This document shows, one piece after another, positions 18,325 through 28,703 of a DNA stretch of 64,000 nucleotides. The stretch is from positions 1 to 64,000 of the forward strand of contig JASMLK010000027.1 of NCBI GenBank assembly GCA_030748735.1, given 5' to 3'. The notes beneath the pieces were generated by a model. That model did not search any database, had not been told where the DNA came from, and saw only the letters and a list, made by a program, of their open reading frames with translations. The stretch is from Myxococcota bacterium (GTDB lineage Bacteria; Myxococcota_A; UBA9160; UBA4427). The translations under genes were made by a program, and so were the position numbers. The first letter of the stretch is position 1; every line of letters starts with the position of its first letter.

Positions 18325-19755
18325 CTACCAGGTGACGACCTCGACTTCTCCAAGCCCATCGAGCCTGGGCACCAGCGCTTCAGCCGGCCCCACGATCACG
18401 ACCGCCAACCGATCCGGATGCAACAGTGATTCGGCGAGCCCATGCACCTGTTCGAGCGTCACGCCATTGACCCGCGCCCGATAGGTATCGAGGGAGTCCT
18501 CGGGAAGACCGTAGACCGCAAGGTTGACCAGCCTGCCGAGCACCGCACCGGACGTTTCGAGGCCCAGTGCAAAGTGACCGAGGCTGAACGCCTTGGCGTT
18601 GCGCAGTTCTTCCTCGCTGACGGGTCGCTCGCCGCGAATCGCTTCGAGTTCTTCGAGGATCGACTCGATCGCGGGGCGCGCCTGATCGGCGCGCGTAAAG
18701 GTCGAGACCCCGAAGCGGCCCGGCCGGCGGCGCAACACGAAGCCCGAGCGAATGCTGTAGGTGAGGCCTTCGTTCGAGCGCAGGCGCACGGTCAGGCGAG
18801 ATGAAAAGCCGCTGCCACCGAGCACGTTGTTGAGCAAGGACGCCGGGATGCGACGCTCGTCACTTCGCTGCAGACCTTCGTGCGCCAGCGCCATCTGCAC
18901 CTGGACCATCTCCGGTCGGTCGACGACCATGATGCGCGGGGCGGGTGGCGTCGTCCGCGGAGGCGCGGCGACGGGCTTCGCGACGGGCCCCGGACGCCAG
19001 TTGCCGAACGCGGCTTCGATCTTCGCCAGCAGTGTTTCGGGATCGAAGTCACCTGCAGCGTGAAAGATGGCGTTGTTGGGATGAAAGAGCCGGCCATGCA
19101 TCGCGCGGACGTCTGCGACGCCAAGGGGCTCGACGGTTTCGGGCAGGCCAGCCGACGGCACGCCGTAACGATGGCTCCCGAACAGCGTGCGCTGGAGCTG
19201 CCATCCCAACACGTTGCGCGGGTTGTCGAGACTCGCGGCGAGCCCCGCCAACTGCTCGCTACGCGCGCGCTCGACTTCACCCACTTCGAAGCGCGGGCGC
19301 AGCGCAACGTCGGCCACGAAGCCCAGTAGCGCATCCGTATCGCGCGATAGCCCCGAAGCCCCGACACCCGTCGAATCCCAACCGACCGAAACACCGAGAT
19401 CCGCCCCCAGGGCTTCGACATCGCGGGCGAGTTCGAGCGCGTCTCGATCGCCGGCGCCGCGCTGCATGACCTCGCCCATCAAGACCGCGAGGCCCTCTTT
19501 GCCAGCGGGATCGATCGCAGCGCCCCGCTTCAGCTCGAGCCCCAGCGAAATCATCGGGCGCGAGCGATCGCGTAGCAGCATCACGTGGAGCCCGTTGGGC
19601 AGGCGCTTCTCGACGAGCGCTCCTTCGGCCACGATCGGCACTTCGCGCGCCGGCGGTGCCGGCAGCTCCCAGGCCGGGCGCGTCGATGCGCAACCGGAAA
19701 GCAGCAGGCACACCACAACGAACGAAAGGAGCTTTGCCTGAACGACCGACCTCAC
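18325..19755 (-). CDS. M16 family peptidase-like lipoprotein lacking the zinc-binding motif
   Basis: About 476 aa from GTG 19755; lipobox LLLSGCAS; M16 fold; HXXEH position reads VLMGEVM. Confidence 0.85.
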   Translation of the reverse strand: MRSVVQAKLLSFVVVCLLLSGCASTRPAWELPAPPAREVPIVAEGALVEKRLPNGLHVMLLRDRSRPMISLGLELKRGAAIDPAGKEGLAVLMGEVMQRGAGDRDALELARDVEALGADLGVSVGWDSTGVGASGLSRDTDALLGFVADVALRPRFEVGEVERARSEQLAGLAASLDNPRNVLGWQLQRTLFGSHRYGVPSAGLPETVEPLGVADVRAMHGRLFHPNNAIFHAAGDFDPETLLAKIEAAFGNWRPGPVAKPVAAPPRTTPPAPRIMVVDRPEMVQVQMALAHEGLQRSDERRIPASLLNNVLGGSGFSSRLTVRLRSNEGLTYSIRSGFVLRRRPGRFGVSTFTRADQARPAIESILEELEAIRGERPVSEEELRNAKAFSLGHFALGLETSGAVLGRLVNLAVYGLPEDSLDTYRARVNGVTLEQVHGLAESLLHPDRLAVVIVGPAEALVPRLDGLGEVEVVTW

Positions 19756-21152
19756 GGTGTTTCCTCCCCGGTCGGCGGTACCAGGCGCACGACGCTGCGT
19801 TGATCGGTGCGAATCACCTTGCGCAAGGCGCGTTGCACGTCTTCGGCGCTGACCGCGCGAATCTCGGCGATGCGCTCCGCCAGCGGACGCACACGAGCGA
19901 ACAGCGACATCTCCCGACCGATGCGATCGGCCGTCGCGTGCGCGGTACCCAGCCCGCCGACCAACGACACTTCGAGTTGTCGCTTGGCCTTTTCGACTTC
20001 GTCGAGCTCGACGCCTTCGCGCGCTGCCTCTTCGATGACCTCGAACATGCGCGCTTCGGCGGCGTCGATCGACCCGCCGGGACGCACGGCCGCGGTCGCG
20101 TACAGGAGCCCCGCGTGCATGTACTCGATGTAGTAGGCGTGAACCGAGTTCACGAGTGGCTCGTCGTAGACCAGCGCACGATACAAGCGACTCGAACGGC
20201 CCCCCGAAAGAACCAGGCTCGCCACGTCGAGGGTGACTGAATCTTCGTGCCCCGCTTTGGGCGCATGCCAGGCGGCGTAGACGAGGGGGGCCTGCACCTC
20301 GAAGGTGACCGTGCTGCGACGCTCGCCCCGCTGTTCGGGTTCTCGCCTGACGGGACGCACGACTTCGGGGCCGCGCTCGAAGCCCCCGAACGCTCGCTCG
20401 ACGTGGGCCAGGGTCTCGGCCGTGTCGAAGTCGCCCACGATCACGATCCGATAGTTGTTCGGTGCGTAGTAGGTGTCGAAGAAATCGCGACAGGCTTCGA
20501 GGGGAACCTCGGCGACATCGCTTCGCCAACCGATCACGGGGTGCCGGTACGGATGGGCCTGCCATGCAAGCGCCGAGAGCGCCTCGTACGCGCGCCCGTT
20601 CGGGCGGTCTTCGTACCTGAGCCGCCGCTCCTCGAGCACCACCTCGCGCTCGCTTTCGAGCATGCGGTCGGACAGGTCGAGAGAACCGAAGCGCTCCGCC
20701 TCGAGGTCGATCACCAGCGGCAGCGACTCGGCCGTGATGTCCTCGTGGTAGACCGTCACGTCGCGGCTCGTGAAGGCGTTCATGCGCCCGCCACGGCGCT
20801 GAATCCACTGGGCGTGCTCCTCGGGCCCGAGCCGCTTCGAGCCCTTGAACATCATGTGCTCGAACAGATGCGCGAGGCCCGTGTAGCGGGTTTCGTCCTT
20901 CGAACCGACCTGCACCCAGATCTGGAACGAGACGACGGGCGTAGAGTGATCCTCCAGGGTGTAGACGCGCAGACCGTTTGCGAGAACGGTCTCGTCCACG
21001 CGTGCCGCGGGGTCGTCGAAGCTGGCCTCGTCGGCCGAGGCCGGGGCCGCGGGCGCCAGGGCCAGGACCGCCGGAGCCACGACCGCCGGAGCCATGAAAA
21101 GCGCGAAGATCGGGAAGGTCGCCAAGCCCGCGACGACCTTCGGAAAAACCAT
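19752..21152 (-). CDS. M16 family zinc peptidase (active subunit)
   Basis: Start ATG at 21152; GLAHLFEHMMFKGS carries HXXEH; ATGA-type overlap with the next M16 gene. Confidence 0.9.
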   Translation of the reverse strand: MVFPKVVAGLATFPIFALFMAPAVVAPAVLALAPAAPASADEASFDDPAARVDETVLANGLRVYTLEDHSTPVVSFQIWVQVGSKDETRYTGLAHLFEHMMFKGSKRLGPEEHAQWIQRRGGRMNAFTSRDVTVYHEDITAESLPLVIDLEAERFGSLDLSDRMLESEREVVLEERRLRYEDRPNGRAYEALSALAWQAHPYRHPVIGWRSDVAEVPLEACRDFFDTYYAPNNYRIVIVGDFDTAETLAHVERAFGGFERGPEVVRPVRREPEQRGERRSTVTFEVQAPLVYAAWHAPKAGHEDSVTLDVASLVLSGGRSSRLYRALVYDEPLVNSVHAYYIEYMHAGLLYATAAVRPGGSIDAAEARMFEVIEEAAREGVELDEVEKAKRQLEVSLVGGLGTAHATADRIGREMSLFARVRPLAERIAEIRAVSAEDVQRALRKVIRTDQRSVVRLVPPTGEETP

Positions 21153-21383
21153 GGGCCGAAACGTCAGCCCCTTTCGCGGTACGCCGAGCGTGCTGTGCAT
21201 GGCGCGGTACCGTATCGGGCGCCTTGATCGATGTCGACGGCCCGGCCCGCGAAAACTCGCACCCAACTCGCGCGCACGCGGGAAGCAAACGGCGACATCG
21301 CGCTCCCCCAGCACCCGAGACGACCGCGATACACGCACCAGGCGCCCCCCGGATCTGAACCTGCAAGGACGCAAGGAGAAGGC

Positions 21384-21815
21384 GTGAGCACCACACCGGA
21401 CGACGACAAGAAGTTGCGTGAGATCCTCGAAGAATCCAAGACGATCGCCGTGGTCGGCGTCAAGAGCGACGAAAGCGAGGATGCCTACCGCGTGCCCCTC
21501 TACATGCAGGAACACGGCGCTCGCATCATCCCGGTCAACCCCAAGATCGACAGCATCCTCGGAGAACAGGCACACCCGAGCCTGCGCAACGTGAAGGAAC
21601 CGATCGATCTGGTGAACCTGTTCCGCGCGCCAGAGAACATCCCCGACCACGTGCGCGAAATTCTCGCCCTCGACCCCCTGCCCAAAGCCGTGTGGATGCA
21701 ACTCGGCATCCATCACGGAAAGGCGGCGGCCGCGCTTCGCGCAGCGGGGATCGACGTCGTCCAGGATCGCTGCATCATGGTCGACCATCGCCGTCTGGTC
21801 GGCGAAAGCGCCTAG
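21384..21815 (+). CDS. CoA-binding domain protein (YccU-like)
   Basis: 143 aa from GTG; KTIAVVGVKSDESEDAYRVPLYMQEHGARIIPVNP..VWMQLGI..GIDVVQDRCIMVDH. Confidence 0.87.
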   Translation: MSTTPDDDKKLREILEESKTIAVVGVKSDESEDAYRVPLYMQEHGARIIPVNPKIDSILGEQAHPSLRNVKEPIDLVNLFRAPENIPDHVREILALDPLPKAVWMQLGIHHGKAAAALRAAGIDVVQDRCIMVDHRRLVGESA

Positions 21816-21828
21816 GCGGTTTCCTCCG

Positions 21829-22200
21829 ATGTCCTCACGAAATCGCGACAACCTCGTCTACTCGTCCGAGCACGGACGCATGTGCCCCCACTGCGGGCTT
21901 CCGAGCAAGCGCTGCCAATGTCGCAAGAACCCCCGGCAGCGCGAAGCCGTGCCCGAGGGCGATGGCATCGTGCGCGTGCGGCGCGAAACCAAGGGCCGTG
22001 GCGGCAAGACGGTGACGACCCTCACTGGCATCCTGCTCGCCGAAAGCGAACTCAAGGCCCTCGCCAAGGAACTCAAGCGACGCTGCGGTGGCGGAGGTTC
22101 GGTGAAGGACGGTGTGATCGAGATCCAGGGCGACCACCGCGACGTGCTGGTCGAAGAACTCGAAAAGCGCGAGTTCAAGGTCAAACGCGCCGGAGGCTGA
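21829..22200 (+). CDS. SUI1/eIF1-like translation factor (YciH family)
   Basis: 123 aa; N-terminal CPHC..CQC, RRETKGRGGKTVTTLTGI, CGGGGSVKDGVIEIQGDHRD. Confidence 0.9.
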   Translation: MSSRNRDNLVYSSEHGRMCPHCGLPSKRCQCRKNPRQREAVPEGDGIVRVRRETKGRGGKTVTTLTGILLAESELKALAKELKRRCGGGGSVKDGVIEIQGDHRDVLVEELEKREFKVKRAGG

Positions 22201-22202
22201 AC

Positions 22203-22775
22203 GTGTCTCCCGAGCTCGAAACGGAGCGCCTGCTGCTGCGACGCTGGCGCGACGACGATCGCGCACCCTTTGCCGCGTTGAACCGCGACCCCGAAGTCGT
22301 CGAGTTCCTGACGGGTGCGCTCACGCGCGAAGCCAGCGATGCCATGATCGATCGCATCGAGGCGCATTTCGACGAGCGGGGCTATGGACTGTGGGCCGGG
22401 GAGCCGCGCGAAGGCGGCCCGTGCGTGGGATTCGTCGGGCTGTGGACGCCGAACTTCGAAGCCCACTTCACGCCGGCGGTCGAAGTCGGCTGGCGGCTCG
22501 CCCGTTCCGCATGGGGGCACGGCTATGCGAGCGAAGGCGCCCGCGCGGCACTGCGCTTCGGGTTCGAAGACGCAGGCCTCAGCGAAATCGTTTCGTTCAC
22601 GGTACCGGCGAACACCCGCTCCCGATCGGTAATGGAGCGGATCGGCCTGCACCGCGACCCGGCCGACGACTTCGACCATCCGAAACTCGCCGAGGGCCAC
22701 CCCTTGCGACGGCACGTACTCTACCGGCTGGCTGCAGACGAGTGGCGTGAGCAGTCGCGCGATCGCGCTGGCTAG
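22203..22775 (+). CDS. GNAT N-acetyltransferase (RimJ-like)
   Basis: 190 aa from GTG; LETERLLLRRWRDDDRAPFAALN, WGHGYASEGARAALRFGFE, NTRSRSVMERIG. Confidence 0.9.
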   Translation: MSPELETERLLLRRWRDDDRAPFAALNRDPEVVEFLTGALTREASDAMIDRIEAHFDERGYGLWAGEPREGGPCVGFVGLWTPNFEAHFTPAVEVGWRLARSAWGHGYASEGARAALRFGFEDAGLSEIVSFTVPANTRSRSVMERIGLHRDPADDFDHPKLAEGHPLRRHVLYRLAADEWREQSRDRAG

Positions 22776-23536
22776 ACGCGCCGCCCGTAGCGCAGGGCGC
22801 GGCGCTGCATCCAACACACGGCCAGCAGATCGGCAATCGAAACAAAGAGCCGATTGCCGATGCCGTACTTCGACGTGCCGTAGCGGCGCGGGCGATGCGA
22901 GACCTCGACCTCGCGAAGGCGCGCCCCTTCCATCGCGAGCAGCGTGGGCAGGAAGCGATGAAGCCCGTTGTAGAGCTTGATCCGTCGCACATGGTGCGCC
23001 CGCATCACGCGCAGCGAGCAACCGATGTCACTCACCGGTACGCCGGTCGCGCGGTTTCGCACCGCGTTGGCCACGCGAGACGCCAGACGTCGCGACCAGG
23101 AATCGAAGCGGGGGGTGCGGATGCCGTTCACGACATCGGCCCCCTCGAGCAGCGGCAGAAGCCGCACGATGTCGGCCGGGTCGTTCTGGAGATCGGCGTC
23201 GAGGGTCGCGATCACTTCGCCGCGCGCGGCACGGAACCCTGCGCCCAGGGCCGCCGACTGGCCCGCGTTCACATCGAGCGCAATCACGCGAACGCGCGCG
23301 TCCTTGGCTTCGAGTGCTTTCGCGATGCGCAGACTCTCGTCGCGACTCCCGTCGTCGACCAGGACGATCTCACTGCGCCCTTCGACACGCGCGAGCACAT
23401 CGACGAGTTCGCCGTAGAGCGGATCGAGAGATTCGGCTTCGTCGTAGACAGGGACCACGACCGAGAGGTACACGCCGCCCTCGCCCGATTCCCCGGTCCC
23501 CGTCACCCGCTCAACGACCTTCCCTGCAGAGGACAA
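22772..23536 (-). CDS. Family 2 glycosyltransferase (dolichol-phosphate mannosyltransferase-like)
   Basis: 254 aa; LSVVVPVYDEAESL, VLVDDGSRDESL, VIATLDADLQNDPADI. Confidence 0.9.
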   Translation of the reverse strand: MSSAGKVVERVTGTGESGEGGVYLSVVVPVYDEAESLDPLYGELVDVLARVEGRSEIVLVDDGSRDESLRIAKALEAKDARVRVIALDVNAGQSAALGAGFRAARGEVIATLDADLQNDPADIVRLLPLLEGADVVNGIRTPRFDSWSRRLASRVANAVRNRATGVPVSDIGCSLRVMRAHHVRRIKLYNGLHRFLPTLLAMEGARLREVEVSHRPRRYGTSKYGIGNRLFVSIADLLAVCWMQRRALRYGRRV

Positions 23537-24143
23537 ACCAGTTCCCCGTGTCCTTGCCGTGACGCGCCGCGGAACCGATCGTGACGTGTTCCGAAACCCG
23601 CCGCAGCGTGTCGATCATGAACCCGTAGACGAAGCGCGCCAACCCGCGGTCGTTGGGCTTGATCTCCGGCCAGCCGTCGGGATGACAATCCGGCAGCAGG
23701 TTGTAGTCGACCAGCACTTCACGGCGGTCTTCGTCTTCGCGTGCGAGGTAGTACCCAGGACCCGTGATCGGGGACATGGTCTGGAAATTGAAGCCCATAA
23801 GTTCGCTGGGGGCTTCGGGATCGCGACCCGGCGGGCGAGAAAAGCGTTTCTCGAAGTGGCTGAAGAGAGGAAGCGAATTCTTGCCGTGATGCCGCACCTC
23901 GGTGAGGTCGGGAATCAAGGGCGAAACGAGATCCACCAGCCGCACTTCGGCGAAACCGTCGGCCGCGTCGTAGAGCCGACTCTGCTCCTTCGCACCGAGT
24001 GCGCGAATCGCGCTGACGCGCTCGTCGTGCGAAAGCGCGTCGAGAAACTGCGCGATCTCGGCAGTCTTGATCGAGTGGTCGCGCAGACGACCGACAAGCT
24101 CCTTGCCCGGTTCGCCTGTGGCCTGGGGCGACGCTGTGCTCAT
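23511..24143 (-). CDS. Uncharacterised 210-aa protein
   Basis: Complete ORF with GC-typical codon usage; no family recognised. Confidence 0.65.
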   Translation of the reverse strand: MSTASPQATGEPGKELVGRLRDHSIKTAEIAQFLDALSHDERVSAIRALGAKEQSRLYDAADGFAEVRLVDLVSPLIPDLTEVRHHGKNSLPLFSHFEKRFSRPPGRDPEAPSELMGFNFQTMSPITGPGYYLAREDEDRREVLVDYNLLPDCHPDGWPEIKPNDRGLARFVYGFMIDTLRRVSEHVTIGSAARHGKDTGNWFVLCREGR

Positions 24144-24247
24144 GGGGCACCTCCTCTTGCAGCAGGGTAACGTCGATCGGCCCGAAACCGCAGCGTGCTG
24201 GACTGCCTCGCGAACCGCCCTCGAAATCCACCTCGACTGGCCACCGC

Positions 24248-25984
24248 ATGTTCCCAGAAGCCATGAATTCGATCGAAAGGCGTCTGTTCGCGCTGCTTCT
24301 GTGCGCGGCGACGCTGATGTTCAGCTTCGGGCTCGGGGCGACGGATCTGTGGGCTCCGGACGAGCCACGCTTTGCGGCGGTCGCCGAAGAAGTCCGGCAG
24401 CTCGAGCACGGCGCCGAAAGCCTGGTCGTGCTGCGCCTCGCGGGCGAGCCCTACACCCAGAAGCCGCCTTTCTACTACTGGCTGGTCGCGGGTCTCGCGT
24501 CCTTCGAAGGGCACGTGAGTGAGATCAGCGCCCGGCTGCCTTCGGCGCTGGCCGGCCTCGTGTGCATCTGGCTGACGGTTCACTTCGGCGCGGCGGTGGC
24601 ACGACGGCCCACGGTGGGTTTGTGGAGTGGCGCCATTCTGCTCACCGTCTTTCGCTTCGCGCACCTCGCGCGACGCGCACAACTCGACGTGATCCTCACG
24701 GCCTTCGTACTGCTCGCGCTCCATGCGCTCTTTCGTCTGCGCGATTGCCGCGGATTGCGCGGCCGTGACTTCTATCTCCTGCACGGCGCTCTCGCACTCG
24801 GGGTGCTCACCAAGGGGCCGGTTGCCCTGCTGCCGATCCCCGCGTTCGCGATCTACCTGGCATGGCAGGGGCGGTTGTCGGGGTTCTCGCGCGTGTTCCC
24901 GCTCTGGAGCTTCGGGCTCTCGCTTGGCCCGGTGCTCGCCTGGATCGGCCTCGCGGTGGCCCTCACACCACCGGGCTTCTTCGAGGCGGCGGTCGTCGAC
25001 AACGTGTTCGCGCGCTTTGCGTCGGGCACGGCCCACGTCCGGCCCTTCTACTACTTCTTCTATCAGTTTCCCCTCGAGTTCCTGCCGTGGACTTTGCTCT
25101 GGCCGGCTGCAGCGCTGTTCGCCATGAAGAGCGTGAAACAACGAGACGACGACGCGCTGCGCGACGCGACCCGCCTGCTCACGACCTTCGTGGTCTTGTG
25201 CTTCGTCTTCTTCTCGCTGTCGGCGGGAAAGCGCGGTTTGTACCTCCTACCCACCTACCCTGCCGTCGCCCTGCTGTGCGGCATGGCGCTGGACGACCTC
25301 TCGCGCAGGAGCACCCCGATGCCACGAGCGGTGTGGTACGGCGCAGCCGCTGCGGGTGCCCTCGCGATCGTGTTCGGTGCGTGGGTCTGGTTGGGAGACG
25401 GTTTCGCCCTCGCGCCGTGGCCCGCTTTTCGCCTGCCCGCCGCATTCGGCGCGGGACTCGCGGCCGCAGTCGGTGCCTGTGTCGTCGCGGGATGGCTCGC
25501 GGCGCACCGGGGCTGGCCCACCGCGGGGCGACTGGTCCCCGTGGTCGCCGGGCTCTTCGCGCTCGAATGGCTCGTCTTCAGCCTGGCCTACCCGGCCTTC
25601 GACAGCGAAAAGTCGCCTGCGCCGATCGCGCGAGCCGCAGCTTCACTGAGCCAGAAAAACGCCCCGATTGGCGTCTTCGATCACACCGCGATGAAGGGTG
25701 GTATCGCGTTCTATTCCGGCCATCGCGTGGTCGATCTGCGAAGCGAGGAGAGCGTTCGCGCCTTCTTCGCAAGCGGCGGCGAGAACATCATCGTGAAGGC
25801 TTCGAAACTCGACCGTGTCCCTGCAGTCACGGACTTCGAAGTCCGTGCGGCTTTTCGCCGCGGATCCCGCCGCGTTCTTGTCATCGGGCCGACACCTGCG
25901 ACCGCGAATCCCAGCCGCCGTACGATATGGGTCGAAGAATCCAAGCCGGGTCGAGCGCGTGACCGTGTGAGAACACACCGCTGA
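24248..25984 (+). CDS. ArnT/PMT-like family 39 glycosyltransferase
   Basis: 578 aa multi-TM; LWAPDEPRFAAVAEEV..YTQKPPFYYWLV. Confidence 0.88.
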   Translation: MFPEAMNSIERRLFALLLCAATLMFSFGLGATDLWAPDEPRFAAVAEEVRQLEHGAESLVVLRLAGEPYTQKPPFYYWLVAGLASFEGHVSEISARLPSALAGLVCIWLTVHFGAAVARRPTVGLWSGAILLTVFRFAHLARRAQLDVILTAFVLLALHALFRLRDCRGLRGRDFYLLHGALALGVLTKGPVALLPIPAFAIYLAWQGRLSGFSRVFPLWSFGLSLGPVLAWIGLAVALTPPGFFEAAVVDNVFARFASGTAHVRPFYYFFYQFPLEFLPWTLLWPAAALFAMKSVKQRDDDALRDATRLLTTFVVLCFVFFSLSAGKRGLYLLPTYPAVALLCGMALDDLSRRSTPMPRAVWYGAAAAGALAIVFGAWVWLGDGFALAPWPAFRLPAAFGAGLAAAVGACVVAGWLAAHRGWPTAGRLVPVVAGLFALEWLVFSLAYPAFDSEKSPAPIARAAASLSQKNAPIGVFDHTAMKGGIAFYSGHRVVDLRSEESVRAFFASGGENIIVKASKLDRVPAVTDFEVRAAFRRGSRRVLVIGPTPATANPSRRTIWVEESKPGRARDRVRTHR

Positions 25985-26314
25985 CCCATTGATTTCCAAG
26001 ACGTTTCCGGGTCGCGGTCTCCCCGCCGCTATCGCGATCGGCTAACCTGCCGGACGCACCACCGGTGGCATTGGCTCGTCGCAGACCCGTCGAAATCGAA
26101 TGGGTCCACGGTCGAACATCCGCAGCGTTCGAGCCCGACGACCGGCGTGCAGACCAGCAAACCGCCAGGCTCGCACCCACTCCCCCACAAGATGCGCTGC
26201 AATTGCGAAGCACCGCGATCGCGGCCACGGGGCGAAATCAGGGGCGAGCCCAGGCCGCATCGAAGCGGCCGCAGGGCGAATCATGCGACCAATCAGGCCA
26301 GGGGAGGGAAACCG

Positions 26315-27601
<1,287 letters not shown>

Positions 27602-27620
27602 TCGGTCGCGCGCATCCGAG

Positions 27621-28421
27621 ATGCTTCCACTCTGGTTCGACGGACGGATCGTCGAACGCGGGGACCCTTGTCTCTCCGTGCTTTCGGACCCGACCGAGCG
27701 GCCGGTCTGCTGCACGGCCGCGCGCGTTCGCGGCGGACGGGTCCGGCACGAAGCAGCGCATCGCGCGAGGCTGACGCGCGACGCCATGACGCTCGGGGCG
27801 GGTCGAGTCGATGACGATCGGCTGACCGAGGCCTGGGCACAGCTCTCGGAAGCGGCCTTCGGCGCCGCTGGCGCCGAGGGGATCATCCGCATCGAGGCGC
27901 ATCCCTCGGAAGACGGCGAGGCCGCCCACCTGTTGGGAACGCCGCGAGAAGTCGGCGACGAGCCCACGACCTGGAAAGCGATCAGCTGCCCCACGCCGCA
28001 CCCGGGCCCCGGCGCACACCGCGGCGCGAAGCTCGTCCACTTCCCGGCGTACGAAGCTGCGCGAGCACATTCGGCGTCGGCCGGTGTCGACGAGGGGTTG
28101 CTCTTCAACGGCATCGATCATGTCGTCGAGGGGGCGCGCAGCAACCTCGTCGTCGTGCGAAGCGACGGGAGCGTGGTGACCCCCGACCCCAAGCTCGGTG
28201 CGGTTCGCGGCGTCGGCCTTTCGGTATTGCAGGGCGCCATCGCCGAGATCAAGCCGGCGGCCGTGACGCGCGACGAACTGCGAGCCGCGCGAGAACTCAT
28301 CGCGGTCAACGCGGTGCGCGGTGCACGCGCCATCGTGGAAGTCGACGCAGCGCCTGTGGGTGACGGCAAGCCGGGAGACTGGGCCGCCCGGCTCGACGCC
28401 GTTCTCAGCGACGGCGACTAA
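27621..28421 (+). CDS. Class IV aminotransferase family (ADCL/BCAT-like)
   Basis: 266 aa; GAKLVHFPAYEAARAHSASAGVDEGLLFNGIDHVVEGARSNLVVVRSDGSVVTP. Confidence 0.72.
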   Translation: MLPLWFDGRIVERGDPCLSVLSDPTERPVCCTAARVRGGRVRHEAAHRARLTRDAMTLGAGRVDDDRLTEAWAQLSEAAFGAAGAEGIIRIEAHPSEDGEAAHLLGTPREVGDEPTTWKAISCPTPHPGPGAHRGAKLVHFPAYEAARAHSASAGVDEGLLFNGIDHVVEGARSNLVVVRSDGSVVTPDPKLGAVRGVGLSVLQGAIAEIKPAAVTRDELRAARELIAVNAVRGARAIVEVDAAPVGDGKPGDWAARLDAVLSDGD

Positions 28422-28543
28422 CCAGCGATCACCTGCTGGCGTCGAAGGGGGTGTCGAAGCAGAGGCCGTCGATCTCGTCGCAGCCCCATGGCCAGGGCGA
28501 AGGCGACGGTCATCGAAAGCACGAGTTCAATGGACAGCTTCAT
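28418..28543 (-). CDS. Putative 41-aa small membrane peptide
   Basis: MKLSIELVLSMTVAFALAMGLRRDRRPLLRHPLRRQQVIAG; TM-like segment plus Arg-rich tail, GGAGAA upstream of ATG. Confidence 0.35.
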   Translation of the reverse strand: MKLSIELVLSMTVAFALAMGLRRDRRPLLRHPLRRQQVIAG

Positions 28544-28703
28544 GGGTCGTTCTCCATCCACGCCGGTCGGCGGGTCGCGGGTCGCGGGTCGCGCGTCGTG
28601 TCGGATCGAAAACACAAACGCGCGAGCCAGGGGGCAGAGCGTGAATCGCGCTCACCCGGAAGTGTTCAGCGTGCACCCGGGCTTGCATCACATCTCACAC
28701 GAA

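Noticed and set aside
19756-21396. N-terminal extension of the 1023-aa minus-strand ORF
   Set aside because: Only the part to 19755 is M16-like; the extension overlaps the active M16 gene in another frame and is Arg-rich.
28572-28592. Three GGGTCGC direct repeats as a possible CRISPR or regulatory array
   Set aside because: Only 7-nt units without spacers; simple tandem repeat.
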